Below are positions 14,735 to 23,607 of a DNA stretch of 34,643 nucleotides, piece after piece. This DNA comes from an uncultured Lachnospiraceae bacterium. GTDB taxonomy: Bacteria; Bacillota; Clostridia; Lachnospirales; Lachnospiraceae. The stretch is taken from the NCBI GenBank assembly GCA_947650005.1, contig CANSTU010000036.1, positions 1 to 34,643 on the forward strand, read 5' to 3'. A model generated the notes under the pieces. That model did not search any database, was not told the DNA's origin, and saw only the letters and a program-made list of their open reading frames with translations. The position numbers were made by a program, and so were the translations under genes. Each line of letters opens with the position of its first letter. Positions within the stretch are counted from its first letter, which is position 1.

Positions 14735-15895
14735 TCAAACTTCTTCCCCATTCCGGCGAAACAGCTCCGCCGTGCTGGCCATCCGCTCCACCACATGCAC
14801 GCCAAAGGGGCAGCGCGTCTCACATCCGCCGCATCCCACGCAATGGGAAGCGCGGGCGGACAGCCCTTCATAATGGGCCCGGAGGGTGGCCGGAATCTCC
14901 TCCTGCATCCGCGCCAGGTCGTAGAGCTTATTTACCATGGCGATATCAATGCCGGAAGGACAGGGCGCACAGTGCCCGCAGTAGGTACACTGGCCGGAAT
15001 ACGCATGGCGCGGCGCCCCGGCCAGAACGCTGGCATAATCCTTTTCCTCTTCAGAAGCCGTCTCGTAAGCCACGGCCGCATCCACATGTTCAGGCGTATC
15101 GAAACCTGCCATCACACTGGCCACCGCCGGACGGGTTAAGGCATAATGCAGACACTGCACAGGGCTCAGCGCCACGCCAAAGGGGGAAGCCTCCGCCGTA
15201 AACAGCCGTCCCCCCATATATCCTTTCATCACCGTGATCCCCACGCCCTGCTGCTCACAGATACGATAGAGCTGCGCACGTTCCGGCGTAATGCCTCCGA
15301 AGCGCTCATCGTATTCTTCCTTGAAATATTCGTCAATATCCTCACTGGCCGGAAGCATGTCAAAGGCCGGGTTCACGGAAAAGAGGATCATCTCCACCAC
15401 GCCGCTTTGGGCCGCCAATTTAGCCACATCCGGATTGTGGGTGCTCATCCCGATATGCCGGATGCGTCCCTGCTTCTTCAGCCCCTGCACATATTCCAGG
15501 AACTCTCCCTCCATAATCGCGGAAAACTCCGCTTTCTCATCCACGAAATGGATCATCCCCAAATCGATATAATCCGTGCGCATCCGCGTTAAAAGATCCG
15601 CAAACGCTTCCTCCGCCTTCTTAAGGTCTCGGGTACGCGCATACTGGCCGTCCTGCCACGTGGAGCCGATATGCCCCTGAATAATCCACTTTTCCCGCTG
15701 TCCTTCCAGCGCTGCCCCGATATTGGAACGCACATTTGGCTCCGACATCCAGCAGTCTAAAATATTGATTCCCGCCTGGGCGCAACGGTCGATAACCGCT
15801 TTTACCTCTTCCGTATTATGCCGCTCCAGCCATTCTCCTCCCAACCCGATTTCGCTGACCCGCAGGCCTGTCTTTCCGAGTTCTCTATATCTCAT
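14735..15895 (-). CDS. Aldo/keto reductase with C-terminal 4Fe-4S ferredoxin domain
   Basis: A 386-residue oxidoreductase. The N-terminal aldo/keto reductase barrel begins MRYRELGKTGLRVSEIGLGG and has INILDCWMSEPNV, DYIDLGMIHFVDE and IRHIGMSTHNPDV. The C-terminal third carries two cysteine motifs, CTYCGHCAPCPSGIDI and CVGCGGCETRCPFGVHV, expected to bind two [4Fe-4S] clusters. The usual catalytic Tyr and Lys positions are weak (DCWMSE in place of DTAxxY), typical of this ferredoxin-fused subgroup. Its physiological substrate is unknown. GGAAGGAGG six bases before the ATG supports the start. It may share a transcript with hicB downstream and MATE/NrdR upstream. Confidence 0.9.
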   Translation of the reverse strand: MRYRELGKTGLRVSEIGLGGEWLERHNTEEVKAVIDRCAQAGINILDCWMSEPNVRSNIGAALEGQREKWIIQGHIGSTWQDGQYARTRDLKKAEEAFADLLTRMRTDYIDLGMIHFVDEKAEFSAIMEGEFLEYVQGLKKQGRIRHIGMSTHNPDVAKLAAQSGVVEMILFSVNPAFDMLPASEDIDEYFKEEYDERFGGITPERAQLYRICEQQGVGITVMKGYMGGRLFTAEASPFGVALSPVQCLHYALTRPAVASVMAGFDTPEHVDAAVAYETASEEEKDYASVLAGAPRHAYSGQCTYCGHCAPCPSGIDIAMVNKLYDLARMQEEIPATLRAHYEGLSARASHCVGCGGCETRCPFGVHVVERMASTAELFRRNGEEV

Positions 15896-15995
15896 GGCAG
15901 CCTCCTTCCTTTCACATAGGCCATACGAACGTTTTCACCGCAAGCAATCCCGGCGGCTCCTGCCAGTCAAAACGCATACTCTCTATCCGTTACTC

Positions 15996-17414
15996 TCATG
16001 CCCGTTTCTTTTTCATCCCGGCCAGTTCCTCCCGGAAGGCGGGCAGAGCCCGGCGGCCTTCCTCGGTCACGGGTTTTATCCACTTACCTCCTGCCGTATA
16101 CCACACCTCAAAGATCAGCCGGATCAGCTCGTCCGTATACAGGAAGGAAAATACCGCCAGAAACGGCAGATGAAGCACCATCCCGGCGATCCAGGTAGCC
16201 GGCACGCTGATAGAAAATAGACAGACGATCTCTAGGACCGTTCCGAATACGGCTTCCCCGCCGGCCCTATAGCAGCAATTCATGATATAATTGCAGGTAC
16301 GCACCGTTCCTGCAGCCAGATAAATCAGAAGCATATATTTTCCGTAATACATAGCTTCCGCCCCAAGGCCGAACAGACTCAGGATCGGCCGGTTCAAAAG
16401 AAAACCCACGCCGGTGATACAGAAGGTAATGGCCGGGCACAGCAGGGCAAATCCCTTCACATACTGATACCCCCTCATATGGTTTCCTGCGCCCACTTCC
16501 TTTCCCACCACAACGGAGCTGGCGTCCGCCAGGCCGCCGAAGAAAGCGAACACAAATCCTTCCAACACACGAAATGCAGCCATGGCTGCAATAGCTGATT
16601 CCGCCTGATGGCCGATTACGATATTGATCAGCATCTGCCCGACCCCATAGAACAACTCGTTGCAAAGAATGGGCAGACATTTTTTCAGATAGGTCGCCAT
16701 GAATCCCTCGCCCCAGGCGAACATGTCCCTAAACCGGAGCGCAACGGCGCTTTTATCTTTCCAAAGGAATACCAAAAGCCCGGCCAGATTCACCATGCCG
16801 GAAACAAGGGTTCCTACGGCAGCGCCCGCAGCGCCCATCTGAGGCATTCCAAACCTTCCGTAGATCAGGATCCAATTCAGGATGAAATTCGTAAGAAGCG
16901 CCAGGATAGAACATACCAGCGGAGCCTTCACCCGCTCCGTGGAACGCATCAAAAAGCTGATGATGACAGCCATCACCTGGAGAGGATAGGCAAAACCCAC
17001 AATTCGGATATAGGGAATCCCCACCGCTATGATAGTCTCCTTATCCGTATAGATACGCAGCAGAAAACCAGGATGACTCACCGCCACCCCGCCGAATGCC
17101 AAGGCCACCAACAACATGCAGGTCATGGACAGGCCAAAGGTTTTGTTGATCCCTTTCCTGTTGCCTGCCCCCCAATACTGGGAGAAAAAGAGCAGCGCGC
17201 CCCCCGCGAAACCAAAATAACAGGAGAAAAACAGGGACGTGATCTGGGAACAGATTCCCACCGCCGCCACCGACAGTTCTCCCTGGCTCCCGATCATGAT
17301 CGTATCCACCATACTTGCAGTGGTGGACAGAAAATTCTGAAATGCAATAGGCAGTGCGATGGTTACCACCGCCTGAAAGAAGACCTTCCAATCCAGCTTT
17401 GCCTTATTCTTCAA
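15996..17414 (-). CDS. MATE family multidrug/cation exporter
   Basis: A 472-residue inner-membrane antiporter of the MATE/NorM superfamily with about twelve hydrophobic segments. Family features are IALPIAFQNFLSTTASMVDT, IMIGSQGELSVAAVGICSQI, FSQYWGAGNRKGINKTFGL near the first half and the pseudo-repeat VVVGKEVGAGNHMRGYQY in the second. It exports cationic compounds using Na+ or H+; substrate unknown. It starts with TTG at 17414, sharing four bases with the nrdR stop, so the two are translationally coupled; GAAGGA lies upstream. The C-terminal Arg/Lys end is ordinary. Confidence 0.92.
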   Translation of the reverse strand: MKNKAKLDWKVFFQAVVTIALPIAFQNFLSTTASMVDTIMIGSQGELSVAAVGICSQITSLFFSCYFGFAGGALLFFSQYWGAGNRKGINKTFGLSMTCMLLVALAFGGVAVSHPGFLLRIYTDKETIIAVGIPYIRIVGFAYPLQVMAVIISFLMRSTERVKAPLVCSILALLTNFILNWILIYGRFGMPQMGAAGAAVGTLVSGMVNLAGLLVFLWKDKSAVALRFRDMFAWGEGFMATYLKKCLPILCNELFYGVGQMLINIVIGHQAESAIAAMAAFRVLEGFVFAFFGGLADASSVVVGKEVGAGNHMRGYQYVKGFALLCPAITFCITGVGFLLNRPILSLFGLGAEAMYYGKYMLLIYLAAGTVRTCNYIMNCCYRAGGEAVFGTVLEIVCLFSISVPATWIAGMVLHLPFLAVFSFLYTDELIRLIFEVWYTAGGKWIKPVTEEGRRALPAFREELAGMKKKRA

Positions 17415-17875
17415 ACCGATTCCTTCGCCCCCATCACTTTCTTAAGTTCATCCATAAAAGTATTGATATCTTTGAATTCCCGATATACCGACGCAAAGCG
17501 CACATAGGCCACCGCATCCAGATCCTTCATCCGATCCATTACCAGCTCACCGATCAACTGGCTTGGGATTTCCTTTTCTTCTCTGCTGAAAATTTCCGTC
17601 TCCACCTCATCCACCAGTTTAGAAATCTGGTTGGCGCTCACCGGCCTCTTATGGCAGGCACGCAGCACACCCGCCTCAATCTTAGTTCGGTCATAGCTCT
17701 CTCTGTTATCATCCTTTTTCATAACGATCAAGGGAATCGTCTCGATCTTCTCATAAGTTGTGAACCGCTTGCCGCACTCATCGCACACCCTGCGACGGCG
17801 AATGGAATTGTTCTCATCCGCAGGCCTGGAATCTATCACCCTCGTATTCTCATGACTGCAAAAGGGACACTTCAT
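17411..17875 (-). CDS. nrdR: Transcriptional repressor NrdR
   Basis: A 154-residue repressor of ribonucleotide reductase genes. The N-terminal zinc ribbon has the pairs CPFC and CDEC in MKCPFCSHENTRVIDSR and RRVCDECGKRFTTYEK. The ATP-cone domain follows (IPLIVMKKDDNRESYDRTKI, VLRACHKRPVS, LVMDRMKDLDAVAYVRFASV), binding ATP/dATP to set activity. Length is normal. It overlaps the MATE gene by four bases. A GTATGC/GCATAC hairpin directly precedes the GATAGGAG ribosome site. No NrdR box was identified here; its targets are elsewhere. Confidence 0.97.
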   Translation of the reverse strand: MKCPFCSHENTRVIDSRPADENNSIRRRRVCDECGKRFTTYEKIETIPLIVMKKDDNRESYDRTKIEAGVLRACHKRPVSANQISKLVDEVETEIFSREEKEIPSQLIGELVMDRMKDLDAVAYVRFASVYREFKDINTFMDELKKVMGAKESV

Positions 17876-17890
17876 ATCTGGCTCCTATCC

Positions 17891-17906
17891 GTATGCCCTG
17901 GCATAC
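17891..17906 (-). promoter_or_regulatory. Hairpin leader before nrdR
   Basis: GTATGC-CCTG-GCATAC hairpin followed in RNA sense by GGATAGGAGCC and the ATG. The same GATAGGAGCC ribosome site after a hairpin recurs before the XRE gene at 34061. Confidence 0.55.
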
Positions 17907-17957
17907 ATCCGAGTCTGTCCCGCCGAAAAATGCAGCTTTCGCCGCTGTCCGCAGGAA

Positions 17958-18611
17958 TTAAAGGGATTTTTCCGCCGCCTTCTTTCCGTATAGAAGCGGC
18001 CTGGAAAAAATATGATTAAAAAATTCGATCATAGGCCCCATGAAAAATGCCGCCACCAGGGTCCCGAGCCCCGGAAGGAGCCCACAGAGCGCCCCCACGG
18101 TCACACAGATCAGATCGCTTCCGATCCGGCAAAACCGGAAGGGCTTTCCGCTCCGATTGGAAATGATGATGGGAAGCGCATCATAAACGGATACGCCCAG
18201 ATCTGAAGTCATGTACAAAGAAGCGGCAAAACACATCACCACAACCCCGACGGCCAGAAGAACCACCCGCACAGCCAGCGACGGAGAAGGCAGAAGACGG
18301 CTGATCGTCGCTTGGGAAAAATCTGCGATATACCCCGTTAAAAAAAGGTTAATAAAAGTAGCGATACCTATGTAGTGCCGGTCCAAAAAGAGATCAGCCG
18401 CCAGCATGATCAAACACAGGCCCGTATAATAGCTCCCGTAGGAAAAGCCGCCGAAAAAGCGCCCCCAGCTTCCCTGCGCCAGGCACTGGAATGGGTCAAC
18501 GCCGAAAAGGGAGCATTTGAAAAAACCCACGGCCAATGCACAAAGAACAACCCCGCCGATGGTCATAACCAGACGGAGAGCAAATTTCTGCGGAAGTTTC
18601 ATCTCTTTCAT
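17958..18611 (-). CDS. YitT/YczE-family integral membrane protein
   Basis: A 217-residue membrane protein of unknown function with five or six hydrophobic segments: LVMTIGGVVLCALAVGFF, YYTGLCLIMLAADLFL, FINLFLTGYIADF, VVLLAVGVVVMCFAASLYM and ICVTVGALCGLLPGLG. The DLGVSVYDALPIII and SLFGVDPFQCLAQG motifs, with repeated Gly-Val-Asp/Ser-Pro/Val elements, are characteristic of YczE-type proteins. The frame is open to 18659; the ATG at 18611 has AGGGGGATAGGA upstream. A strong SigA-type promoter lies about 125 bases before it. Neighbours give no functional clue. Confidence 0.82.
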   Translation of the reverse strand: MKEMKLPQKFALRLVMTIGGVVLCALAVGFFKCSLFGVDPFQCLAQGSWGRFFGGFSYGSYYTGLCLIMLAADLFLDRHYIGIATFINLFLTGYIADFSQATISRLLPSPSLAVRVVLLAVGVVVMCFAASLYMTSDLGVSVYDALPIIISNRSGKPFRFCRIGSDLICVTVGALCGLLPGLGTLVAAFFMGPMIEFFNHIFSRPLLYGKKAAEKSL

Positions 18612-18620
18612 TCCTATCCC

Positions 18621-18686
18621 CCTGCATATCGCAGGCCGCGCCCGCGCTGCTATCGCCAATAAAGAGTTTGAAACGAGGTTTCAAAC
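18621..18686 (-). repeat. Leader element with GC hairpin and AT palindrome before the YczE-like gene
   Basis: CCTGC-ATATC-GCAGG (18621-18635) next to the ribosome site, a linker containing TATCGCCAATAAAGAG, and the perfect palindrome GTTTGAAAC-GAG-GTTTCAAAC (18666-18686). The layout and several words recur at 30091-30158 and in part at 28561-28600. Confidence 0.65.
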
Positions 18687-18735
18687 CTTTCCTGTCCGCA
18701 TATTCCCTTGATAGGATACTGCGGCTTCCTTTCCA

Positions 18736-18764
18736 AATATACTAGAAACCATCAAAGAAGTCAA
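18736..18764 (-). promoter_or_regulatory. SigA-type promoter of the YczE-like gene
   Basis: TTGACT (18759-18764), 17-base spacer, TATATT (18736-18741) on the minus strand. Confidence 0.75.
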
Positions 18765-18794
18765 CACCTACACGTGGGTGAGCACGACAAACGC

Positions 18795-18881
18795 ATGGCC
18801 CAAACCGTTACATTTCCCACCTCCGCCGCGATGCAGCTAAAGAAGCACGGCCTAGGAGAAGGCGTGCAAGCCGTCCCCTGA
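18795..18881 (+). CDS. Possible 28-residue micro-ORF
   Basis: ATG to TGA, encoding MAQTVTFPTSAAMQLKKHG and nine more residues. The only ribosome-site candidate is a weak GGGTGAG upstream. The stretch KKHGLGEG faintly recalls the start of phage minor capsid proteins, but this is too short to support that. It lies in the gap between two divergent promoters; it could be noise. Confidence 0.15.
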   Translation: MAQTVTFPTSAAMQLKKHGLGEGVQAVP

Positions 18882-18899
18882 TCCCCTCTAAAAAATCCA

Positions 18900-18927
18900 T
18901 TGACATTTCCGCAGAAACCCTTATAAT
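18900..18927 (+). promoter_or_regulatory. SigA-type promoter of the XRE-cupin/potABCD operon
   Basis: TTGACA (18900-18905), 16-base spacer, TATAAT (18922-18927). This is a consensus promoter about 90 bases before the regulator start. Confidence 0.85.
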
Positions 18928-18948
18928 GGATATCAGCGCATTTGTTTA

Positions 18949-18983
18949 GTGATTGTAAACTTTAAGTTTATTTTTACAGTCAC
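18949..18983. promoter_or_regulatory. Dyad operator in the pot operon leader
   Basis: GTGATTGTAAA (18949-18959) and TTTACAGTCAC (18973-18983) form an inverted repeat with one mismatch. The inner palindrome AAACTT-T-AAGTTT (18957-18969) lies within it. It begins about 15 bases after the expected transcription start, a natural site for autorepression by the XRE-cupin protein. Confidence 0.6.
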
Positions 18984-19017
18984 ACAGGCCCGGCCGCACA
19001 GACAGGAGCAGACGCTT

Positions 19018-19557
19018 ATGAATATAGGAAACAAACTGAAGGAACTGCGCATCCAGAAGGGCTTAACTCAGGAGGATCTGGCCGACCGGGCCGAGCTTTC
19101 CAAAGGGTTCATCTCCCAGCTGGAACGTGACCTCACCTCCCCTTCCATCGCCACGCTTGTGGATATCCTGCAGGTGCTCGGAACGGATCTGAACGAGTTT
19201 TTCAGCGAAAAGACGGAGGAGCAGATCGTCTTCTCCGCCCAGGATTATTTTGAAAAGGTGGATGAGGACTATCGAAACCGGACGGAATGGATCATCCCCA
19301 ATGCCCAGAAGAACATCATGGAGCCCATCCGCCTCACTTTGGAGCCGGGCGGATCCACTTATCCGGATAATCCGCATGAGGGGGAAGAGTTCGGTTATGT
19401 CCTGAGCGGCAGCGTGACCATCCACATCGGGAAGCGCGCCATACGGGCCAAAAAAGGGGAATCCTTTTATTTCACGCCCAATTCTACGCACTATCTTACC
19501 GCCGGGGAAAAGACCGGGGCAACCCTTATATGGGTCAGCAGCCCGCCCAGCTTTTAA
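19018..19557 (+). CDS. XRE-family regulator with cupin domain (PuuR-like)
   Basis: A 179-residue regulator. Residues 1-65 are an HTH_3/XRE domain ([40 protein letters not shown]). Residues 105-178 are a cupin_2 barrel with [31 protein letters not shown] and [18 protein letters not shown], where His/Glu positions could hold a metal or ligand. This class controls polyamine uptake or catabolism and heads potABCD operons in many Firmicutes. It probably senses spermidine/putrescine and represses the operon and itself through the dyad upstream. The frame is open to 18949; AGGAG nine bases before 19018 decides the start. Confidence 0.9.
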   Translation: MNIGNKLKELRIQKGLTQEDLADRAELSKGFISQLERDLTSPSIATLVDILQVLGTDLNEFFSEKTEEQIVFSAQDYFEKVDEDYRNRTEWIIPNAQKNIMEPIRLTLEPGGSTYPDNPHEGEEFGYVLSGSVTIHIGKRAIRAKKGESFYFTPNSTHYLTAGEKTGATLIWVSSPPSF

Positions 19558-19604
19558 GCCTGCTTTACCAGGCCATACCGCACAGCGGAGAAAGGTCGCA
19601 CACG

Positions 19605-20678
19605 ATGAGCAACAGACTGATCGATCTTCAGCACATCACCAAATCCTTTGGATCTACCGCGGTTCTGGACGATATGAACCTGTACATCCGGGAAAATGAA
19701 TTTCTCACCCTGCTCGGCCCCAGCGGCTGCGGCAAAACCACTACACTGCGCATCATCGGCGGCTTCGAAACGCCGGATCAGGGGAAGGTTCTCTTTGAGG
19801 GAAAGGATATCACCAACCTGCCGCCCAATAAACGGCAGCTCAATACGGTATTTCAGAAGTATGCCCTCTTCACCCACATGAATATTGCAGAAAACATTGC
19901 CTTCGGGCTGAAAATAAAGGGAAAGAGCAAAAGCTATATCGACGATAAAATCCAGTATGCCTTGAAGCTGGTAAATCTGGACGGCTACGCCAAGCGTATG
20001 CCAGATTCCCTGAGCGGAGGTCAGCAGCAGCGTGTGGCTATCGCCCGGGCCATCGTCAACGAACCCCGGGTATTGCTTCTGGACGAACCGCTGGGAGCCC
20101 TGGATCTGAAGCTGCGCCAGGATATGCAATACGAGCTGATCCGGCTGAAAAACGAATTGGGCATTACGTTCATCTATGTCACCCACGACCAGGAAGAGGC
20201 GCTCACCATGTCCGACACCATCGTGGTCATGAACCAGGGATACATACAGCAGATCGGCACGCCCGAAGACATCTATAACGAGCCGGAAAACGCCTTCGTG
20301 GCGGACTTCATCGGGGACAGCAACATTTTCGATGCGGTTATGAAGCACGACGGCCTGGTCTCCATCCTGGGCTTTCCCTTCCCCTGCGTGGACACAGGCT
20401 TCGGGAATGATAGGCCGGTGGATGCCGTCATCCGCCCCGAGGACGTGGAGCTGGTGGAGCCTGCCGACGGGATCCTCCAGGGCGTTGTCACCCATCTGAT
20501 CTTTAAGGGTGTCCATTACGAGATGGAGGTTACTGCAGGAGGTTTTGAGTGGCTGGTTCATTCCACCCGTCTGTTCCCAGTAGGAACGCCGGTGGGGATC
20601 CGGGTGGATCCTTTCAACATCCAGATCATGCACAAACCTGCTTCCGAGGATGAGGAGGCCGTTGCCGTCGATGAATAA
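19605..20678 (+). CDS. potA: Spermidine/putrescine ABC transporter ATPase PotA
   Basis: A 357-residue cytoplasmic ATPase. It has Walker [13 protein letters not shown], the Q-loop, signature [14 protein letters not shown], Walker [13 protein letters not shown] and switch His in [11 protein letters not shown]. The C-terminal third is a TOBE_2 domain ([29 protein letters not shown]). It energises uptake through PotBC. It begins 47 bases after the regulator; ATG 19605 has GGAGAAAGG upstream, whereas the frame is open to 19530 inside the previous gene. It overlaps potB by eight bases. Confidence 0.96.
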   Translation: MSNRLIDLQHITKSFGSTAVLDDMNLYIRENEFLTLLGPSGCGKTTTLRIIGGFETPDQGKVLFEGKDITNLPPNKRQLNTVFQKYALFTHMNIAENIAFGLKIKGKSKSYIDDKIQYALKLVNLDGYAKRMPDSLSGGQQQRVAIARAIVNEPRVLLLDEPLGALDLKLRQDMQYELIRLKNELGITFIYVTHDQEEALTMSDTIVVMNQGYIQQIGTPEDIYNEPENAFVADFIGDSNIFDAVMKHDGLVSILGFPFPCVDTGFGNDRPVDAVIRPEDVELVEPADGILQGVVTHLIFKGVHYEMEVTAGGFEWLVHSTRLFPVGTPVGIRVDPFNIQIMHKPASEDEEAVAVDE

Positions 20679-21495
20679 GAAACGTTATCTGAACCTGATG
20701 TCCGCTCCCTATGTGCTGTGGTCCGCTGCATTCATCATCATTCCTCTGTGTATGGTTTTCTATTACGGACTTACGGACCGAAGCGGCGCATTTACCCTGA
20801 GCAACGTAGCGGCCATCGCCACCCGGGAACACGCCAGAGCGCTATGGCTTTCCATCGGCCTTTCCCTGATCAGCACGCTGATCTGTTTCTTGCTGGCCTA
20901 TCCGCTGGCCATGATCCTGGCGCGCATGAACGTGAACCAGCACAGCTTCATCGTGCTGATTTTCATTCTTCCCATGTGGATGAATTTTCTGCTCCGTACC
21001 CTGGCCTGGCAGACTCTGTTGGAAAAGACGGGCGTGATCAACTCCGTCCTCTCCTTCCTGCATCTGCCAACCCTGGCCATTATAAACACCCCGGCCGCCA
21101 TCATCCTGGGCATGGTATACAACTTCCTGCCCTTCATGGTGCTTCCGATTTACAATGTGCTCACCAAAATCGATCCAAATGTGGTGAATGCGGCCCGGGA
21201 TTTGGGAGCCAACAGCTTCCAGACTTTTCTTCGGGTGACCTTTCCCTTAAGTCTGCCGGGCGTGATCAGTGGAATCACCATGGTATTCGTCCCGGCTCTC
21301 ACCACCTTCGTCATCAGCAATCTGCTCGGCGGAAGCAAGATCCTTTTAATCGGGAACGTCATCGAGCAGGAGTTCACGCAGGCCGGCAACTGGAACCTGG
21401 GCAGCGGGCTTTCCATTGTCCTCATGCTCTTCATCATCCTGAACATGGTCCTCACTGCCGTCTTCGATAAGGAAGGGGAGGGAACAGCGCTTTGA
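20671..21495 (+). CDS. potB: Spermidine/putrescine ABC permease PotB
   Basis: A 274-residue integral membrane permease with six segments, beginning [17 protein letters not shown]. The ATPase-docking EAA loop is [24 protein letters not shown]-type N-terminus and the long periplasmic loop are typical of PotB/PotH. Together with PotC it forms the translocation path. The start is chosen at 20671, overlapping the potA stop by eight bases, with GAGGAGG about 13 bases upstream. An ATG at 20650 would place the ribosome site inside the coding region and is less likely. Confidence 0.93.
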   Translation: MNKKRYLNLMSAPYVLWSAAFIIIPLCMVFYYGLTDRSGAFTLSNVAAIATREHARALWLSIGLSLISTLICFLLAYPLAMILARMNVNQHSFIVLIFILPMWMNFLLRTLAWQTLLEKTGVINSVLSFLHLPTLAIINTPAAIILGMVYNFLPFMVLPIYNVLTKIDPNVVNAARDLGANSFQTFLRVTFPLSLPGVISGITMVFVPALTTFVISNLLGGSKILLIGNVIEQEFTQAGNWNLGSGLSIVLMLFIILNMVLTAVFDKEGEGTAL

Positions 21496-22274
21496 AAACT
21501 ACAATCCTGAAGAAAATCTATATCGCCCTGATTTTCCTCTTCCTGTATGCCCCCATCCTCACGCTGATGGTGCTTTCCTTCAATGCCAGCAGGACAAGGG
21601 CCAAATGGGGCGGTTTTACCTTGAAATGGTATGGGGAGCTTTTCCAAAACCGGATCATTTTGGAGGCGCTGTCCAACACCCTGCTGATCGCCTTCCTCTC
21701 CGCCGTCATCTCCACCGTCATCGGCACCGTGGCCTGCCTGGCCATGGATCGGATGAAGCGGCGCAGCCGGGCTGTTTTGATGGGCATCACCAACATTCCC
21801 ATGCTCAACGCGGAGATCGTCACCGGAATTTCCCTGATGCTCCTTTTTATCAGTATGGGGGTACGGTTCGGCTTTGGAACCATCCTGCTTTCCCACATCA
21901 CCTTCAACATCCCTTATGTGATCCTGAGCGTGATGCCCCGGATGAAGCAGTTAAATCCCAGCACCTTTGAAGCCGCCATGGATCTGGGAGCGTCCCGGCT
22001 GAGGGCCTTTTTCAGCGTGGTCTTTCCCGACCTGCTTCCGGGAATCCTTTCGGGTTTCCTGATGGCCTTTACCATGTCTCTCGACGACTTCATCATCACC
22101 CACTTTACCAAGGGACCCGGTATCGATACGCTGTCCACCAAGATCTATACGGAGGTAAAGAAAGGGATTAAACCGGAGATGTATGCGCTCTCCACCCTGA
22201 TCTTTGTCGCCGTTCTCCTGCTGCTCTTTCTGGTCAACCGGATGCCCGGTGAGAAACGCGCAGCTTGTAGCTGA
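21492..22274 (+). CDS. potC: Spermidine/putrescine ABC permease PotC
   Basis: A 260-residue membrane permease with six segments, starting KKIYIALIFLFLYAPILTLM. The docking loop is EAAMDLGASRLRAFFSVVFP, followed by LSGFLMAFTMSLDDFIITHF, which is strongly PotC/PotI-like. It begins with a TTG at 21492 that shares four bases with the potB stop, with GGGAGGG about eight bases upstream. PotC ends at a TGA 155 bases before potD. Confidence 0.93.
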   Translation: MKTTILKKIYIALIFLFLYAPILTLMVLSFNASRTRAKWGGFTLKWYGELFQNRIILEALSNTLLIAFLSAVISTVIGTVACLAMDRMKRRSRAVLMGITNIPMLNAEIVTGISLMLLFISMGVRFGFGTILLSHITFNIPYVILSVMPRMKQLNPSTFEAAMDLGASRLRAFFSVVFPDLLPGILSGFLMAFTMSLDDFIITHFTKGPGIDTLSTKIYTEVKKGIKPEMYALSTLIFVAVLLLLFLVNRMPGEKRAACS

Positions 22275-22429
22275 CGCGCTGCACGTTTCCAAATCGGATC
22301 TTGCAAAGAATGCGTTTCAACGAATGGAAACAAGGAGAATCGTTCCAAGCAAAGGGAGGGCTATTCCCTTCCATAGATTCATACGGGCGCAAGGATTGTC
22401 GCCCATGCACAGATAGGAGGTAACCATCC
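22275..22429 (+). promoter_or_regulatory. potC-potD spacer with hairpins
   Basis: 155 bases without a gene. A GGGCG/CGCCC hairpin (22385-22404) lies 11 bases before the AGGAGG of potD, and a GGGAGGG...TCCCTTCC stem lies near 22355-22373. This layout may raise binding-protein expression by limiting 3' decay, as is known for other binding-protein genes; that role is inferred. Confidence 0.4.
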
Positions 22430-23491
22430 ATGAGAAAAAGATCCGCACTGCTTCTTTTCACCCTCGCCGCCCTCTTCCTTGCCGCCTGCGGTTCCTCATC
22501 CTCCGGCGGGGACAATGGGGAAGTGGTGGTCTATAACTGGGGGGAGTATATCGATCCCGACACCCTTGAAATGTTCGAGGAAGAAACGGGGATCCACGTA
22601 GTCTATGATGAATTTGAAACCAATGAAATCATGTATCCCCGCGTGGAAGCCGGCGCATCCGCCTATGATGTTGTATGTCCCTCCGACTACATGATTCAGA
22701 AGATGATCCAGAACGACCTTCTAGCCGAGCTCAACTTTGACAATATTCCCAATGCCAAGCAGAACATAGGCGCCCAGTACTGGGAACAGTCCACCCAGTT
22801 CGATCCGGGAAATAAGTACGCCGTCCCCTATTGCTGGGGAACCGTGGGCATCCTGTACAACAAGACCATGGTGGATGATCCCGTCGATAGCTGGTCCATC
22901 CTCTGGGATGAGAAATATGCGGATAACATCCTGATGCAGGATTCCGTCCGTGACGCCTTCATGGTCGCCTTAAAGCTCTCCGGATGTTCCATGAATTCCG
23001 TGGACGAACAGGAACTGCAGGCCGCCAGGGATCTCCTCATCAGCCAGAAACCCTTGATTCAGGCCTACGTAATCGATCAGGTGCGGGATAAGATGATCGG
23101 AAATGAAGCCGCGATCGGCGTCATTTACTCCGGAGAAGCCATCTATACCCAACGGGAAAATCCGGATCTGGAGTATGTCATCCCCAAGGAAGGGACGAAC
23201 GTCTGGATCGACTCGTGGGTGATTCCCAAAAATGCACCCAACCAAGAAAATGCAGAAAAATTCATCGATTTTATGTGTCGGGCCGATATCGCGCTGCTGA
23301 ATTTTGAATATATCACCTACTCCACGCCCAATGATGCCGCCCGTGAATTGATTGAAGACGAGGACATCCGCACTTCCTCGATCGCTTTCCCAGACCTGAA
23401 TGCTTATGACCATTTGGAAACCTTTTCCTATTTGGGCGAGGAAGCGGACGCCGTTTATAATGAACTGTGGAAGGAAGTCAAGTCCAATTGA
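22430..23491 (+). CDS. potD: Spermidine/putrescine-binding lipoprotein PotD
   Basis: A 353-residue solute-binding lipoprotein. Signal peptide MRKRSALLLFTLAALFL leads to the lipobox AAC at residue 20. The mature domain opens with VVVYNWGEYIDPDTLEMFEE, the hallmark of PotD/PotF. YDVVCPSDYMIQKM, YAVPYCWGTVGILYN, DSVRDAFMVALKLSG, VIYSGEAIYTQ and GTNVWIDSWVIPKNA give the polyamine-binding cleft, including the aromatic and acidic ligands. It delivers polyamines to PotBC. AGGAGGT lies eight bases before the ATG. The operon ends at a strong terminator about 60 bases downstream. Confidence 0.96.
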   Translation: MRKRSALLLFTLAALFLAACGSSSSGGDNGEVVVYNWGEYIDPDTLEMFEEETGIHVVYDEFETNEIMYPRVEAGASAYDVVCPSDYMIQKMIQNDLLAELNFDNIPNAKQNIGAQYWEQSTQFDPGNKYAVPYCWGTVGILYNKTMVDDPVDSWSILWDEKYADNILMQDSVRDAFMVALKLSGCSMNSVDEQELQAARDLLISQKPLIQAYVIDQVRDKMIGNEAAIGVIYSGEAIYTQRENPDLEYVIPKEGTNVWIDSWVIPKNAPNQENAEKFIDFMCRADIALLNFEYITYSTPNDAARELIEDEDIRTSSIAFPDLNAYDHLETFSYLGEEADAVYNELWKEVKSN

Positions 23492-23552
23492 TTTTTTGTT
23501 CAGGTGTGCGCTTCCTTTCAGGCTAAGGGCCTGGCAGGGATATGGATATGGA

Positions 23553-23597
23553 GAAGGGGATATCGCTTCCTTTCGGAAACGATATCCCCTTCTTTTT
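23553..23597 (+). terminator. Intrinsic terminator of the pot operon
   Basis: A 13-bp stem (GAAGGGGATATCG / CGATATCCCCTTC) with a 14-base loop followed by TTTTT. It may also serve the converging Cys-rich gene. Confidence 0.9.
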
Positions 23598-23607
23598 CAT
23601 TCTGTTC

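Noticed and set aside
18795-18881. Phage minor-capsid remnant
   Set aside because: Only a faint eight-residue resemblance in a 28-codon ORF; no other phage sequence in the window.
19554-20633. 359-codon minus-strand ORF opposite potA
   Set aside because: Antisense shadow of an ABC ATPase with all motifs intact on the plus strand.
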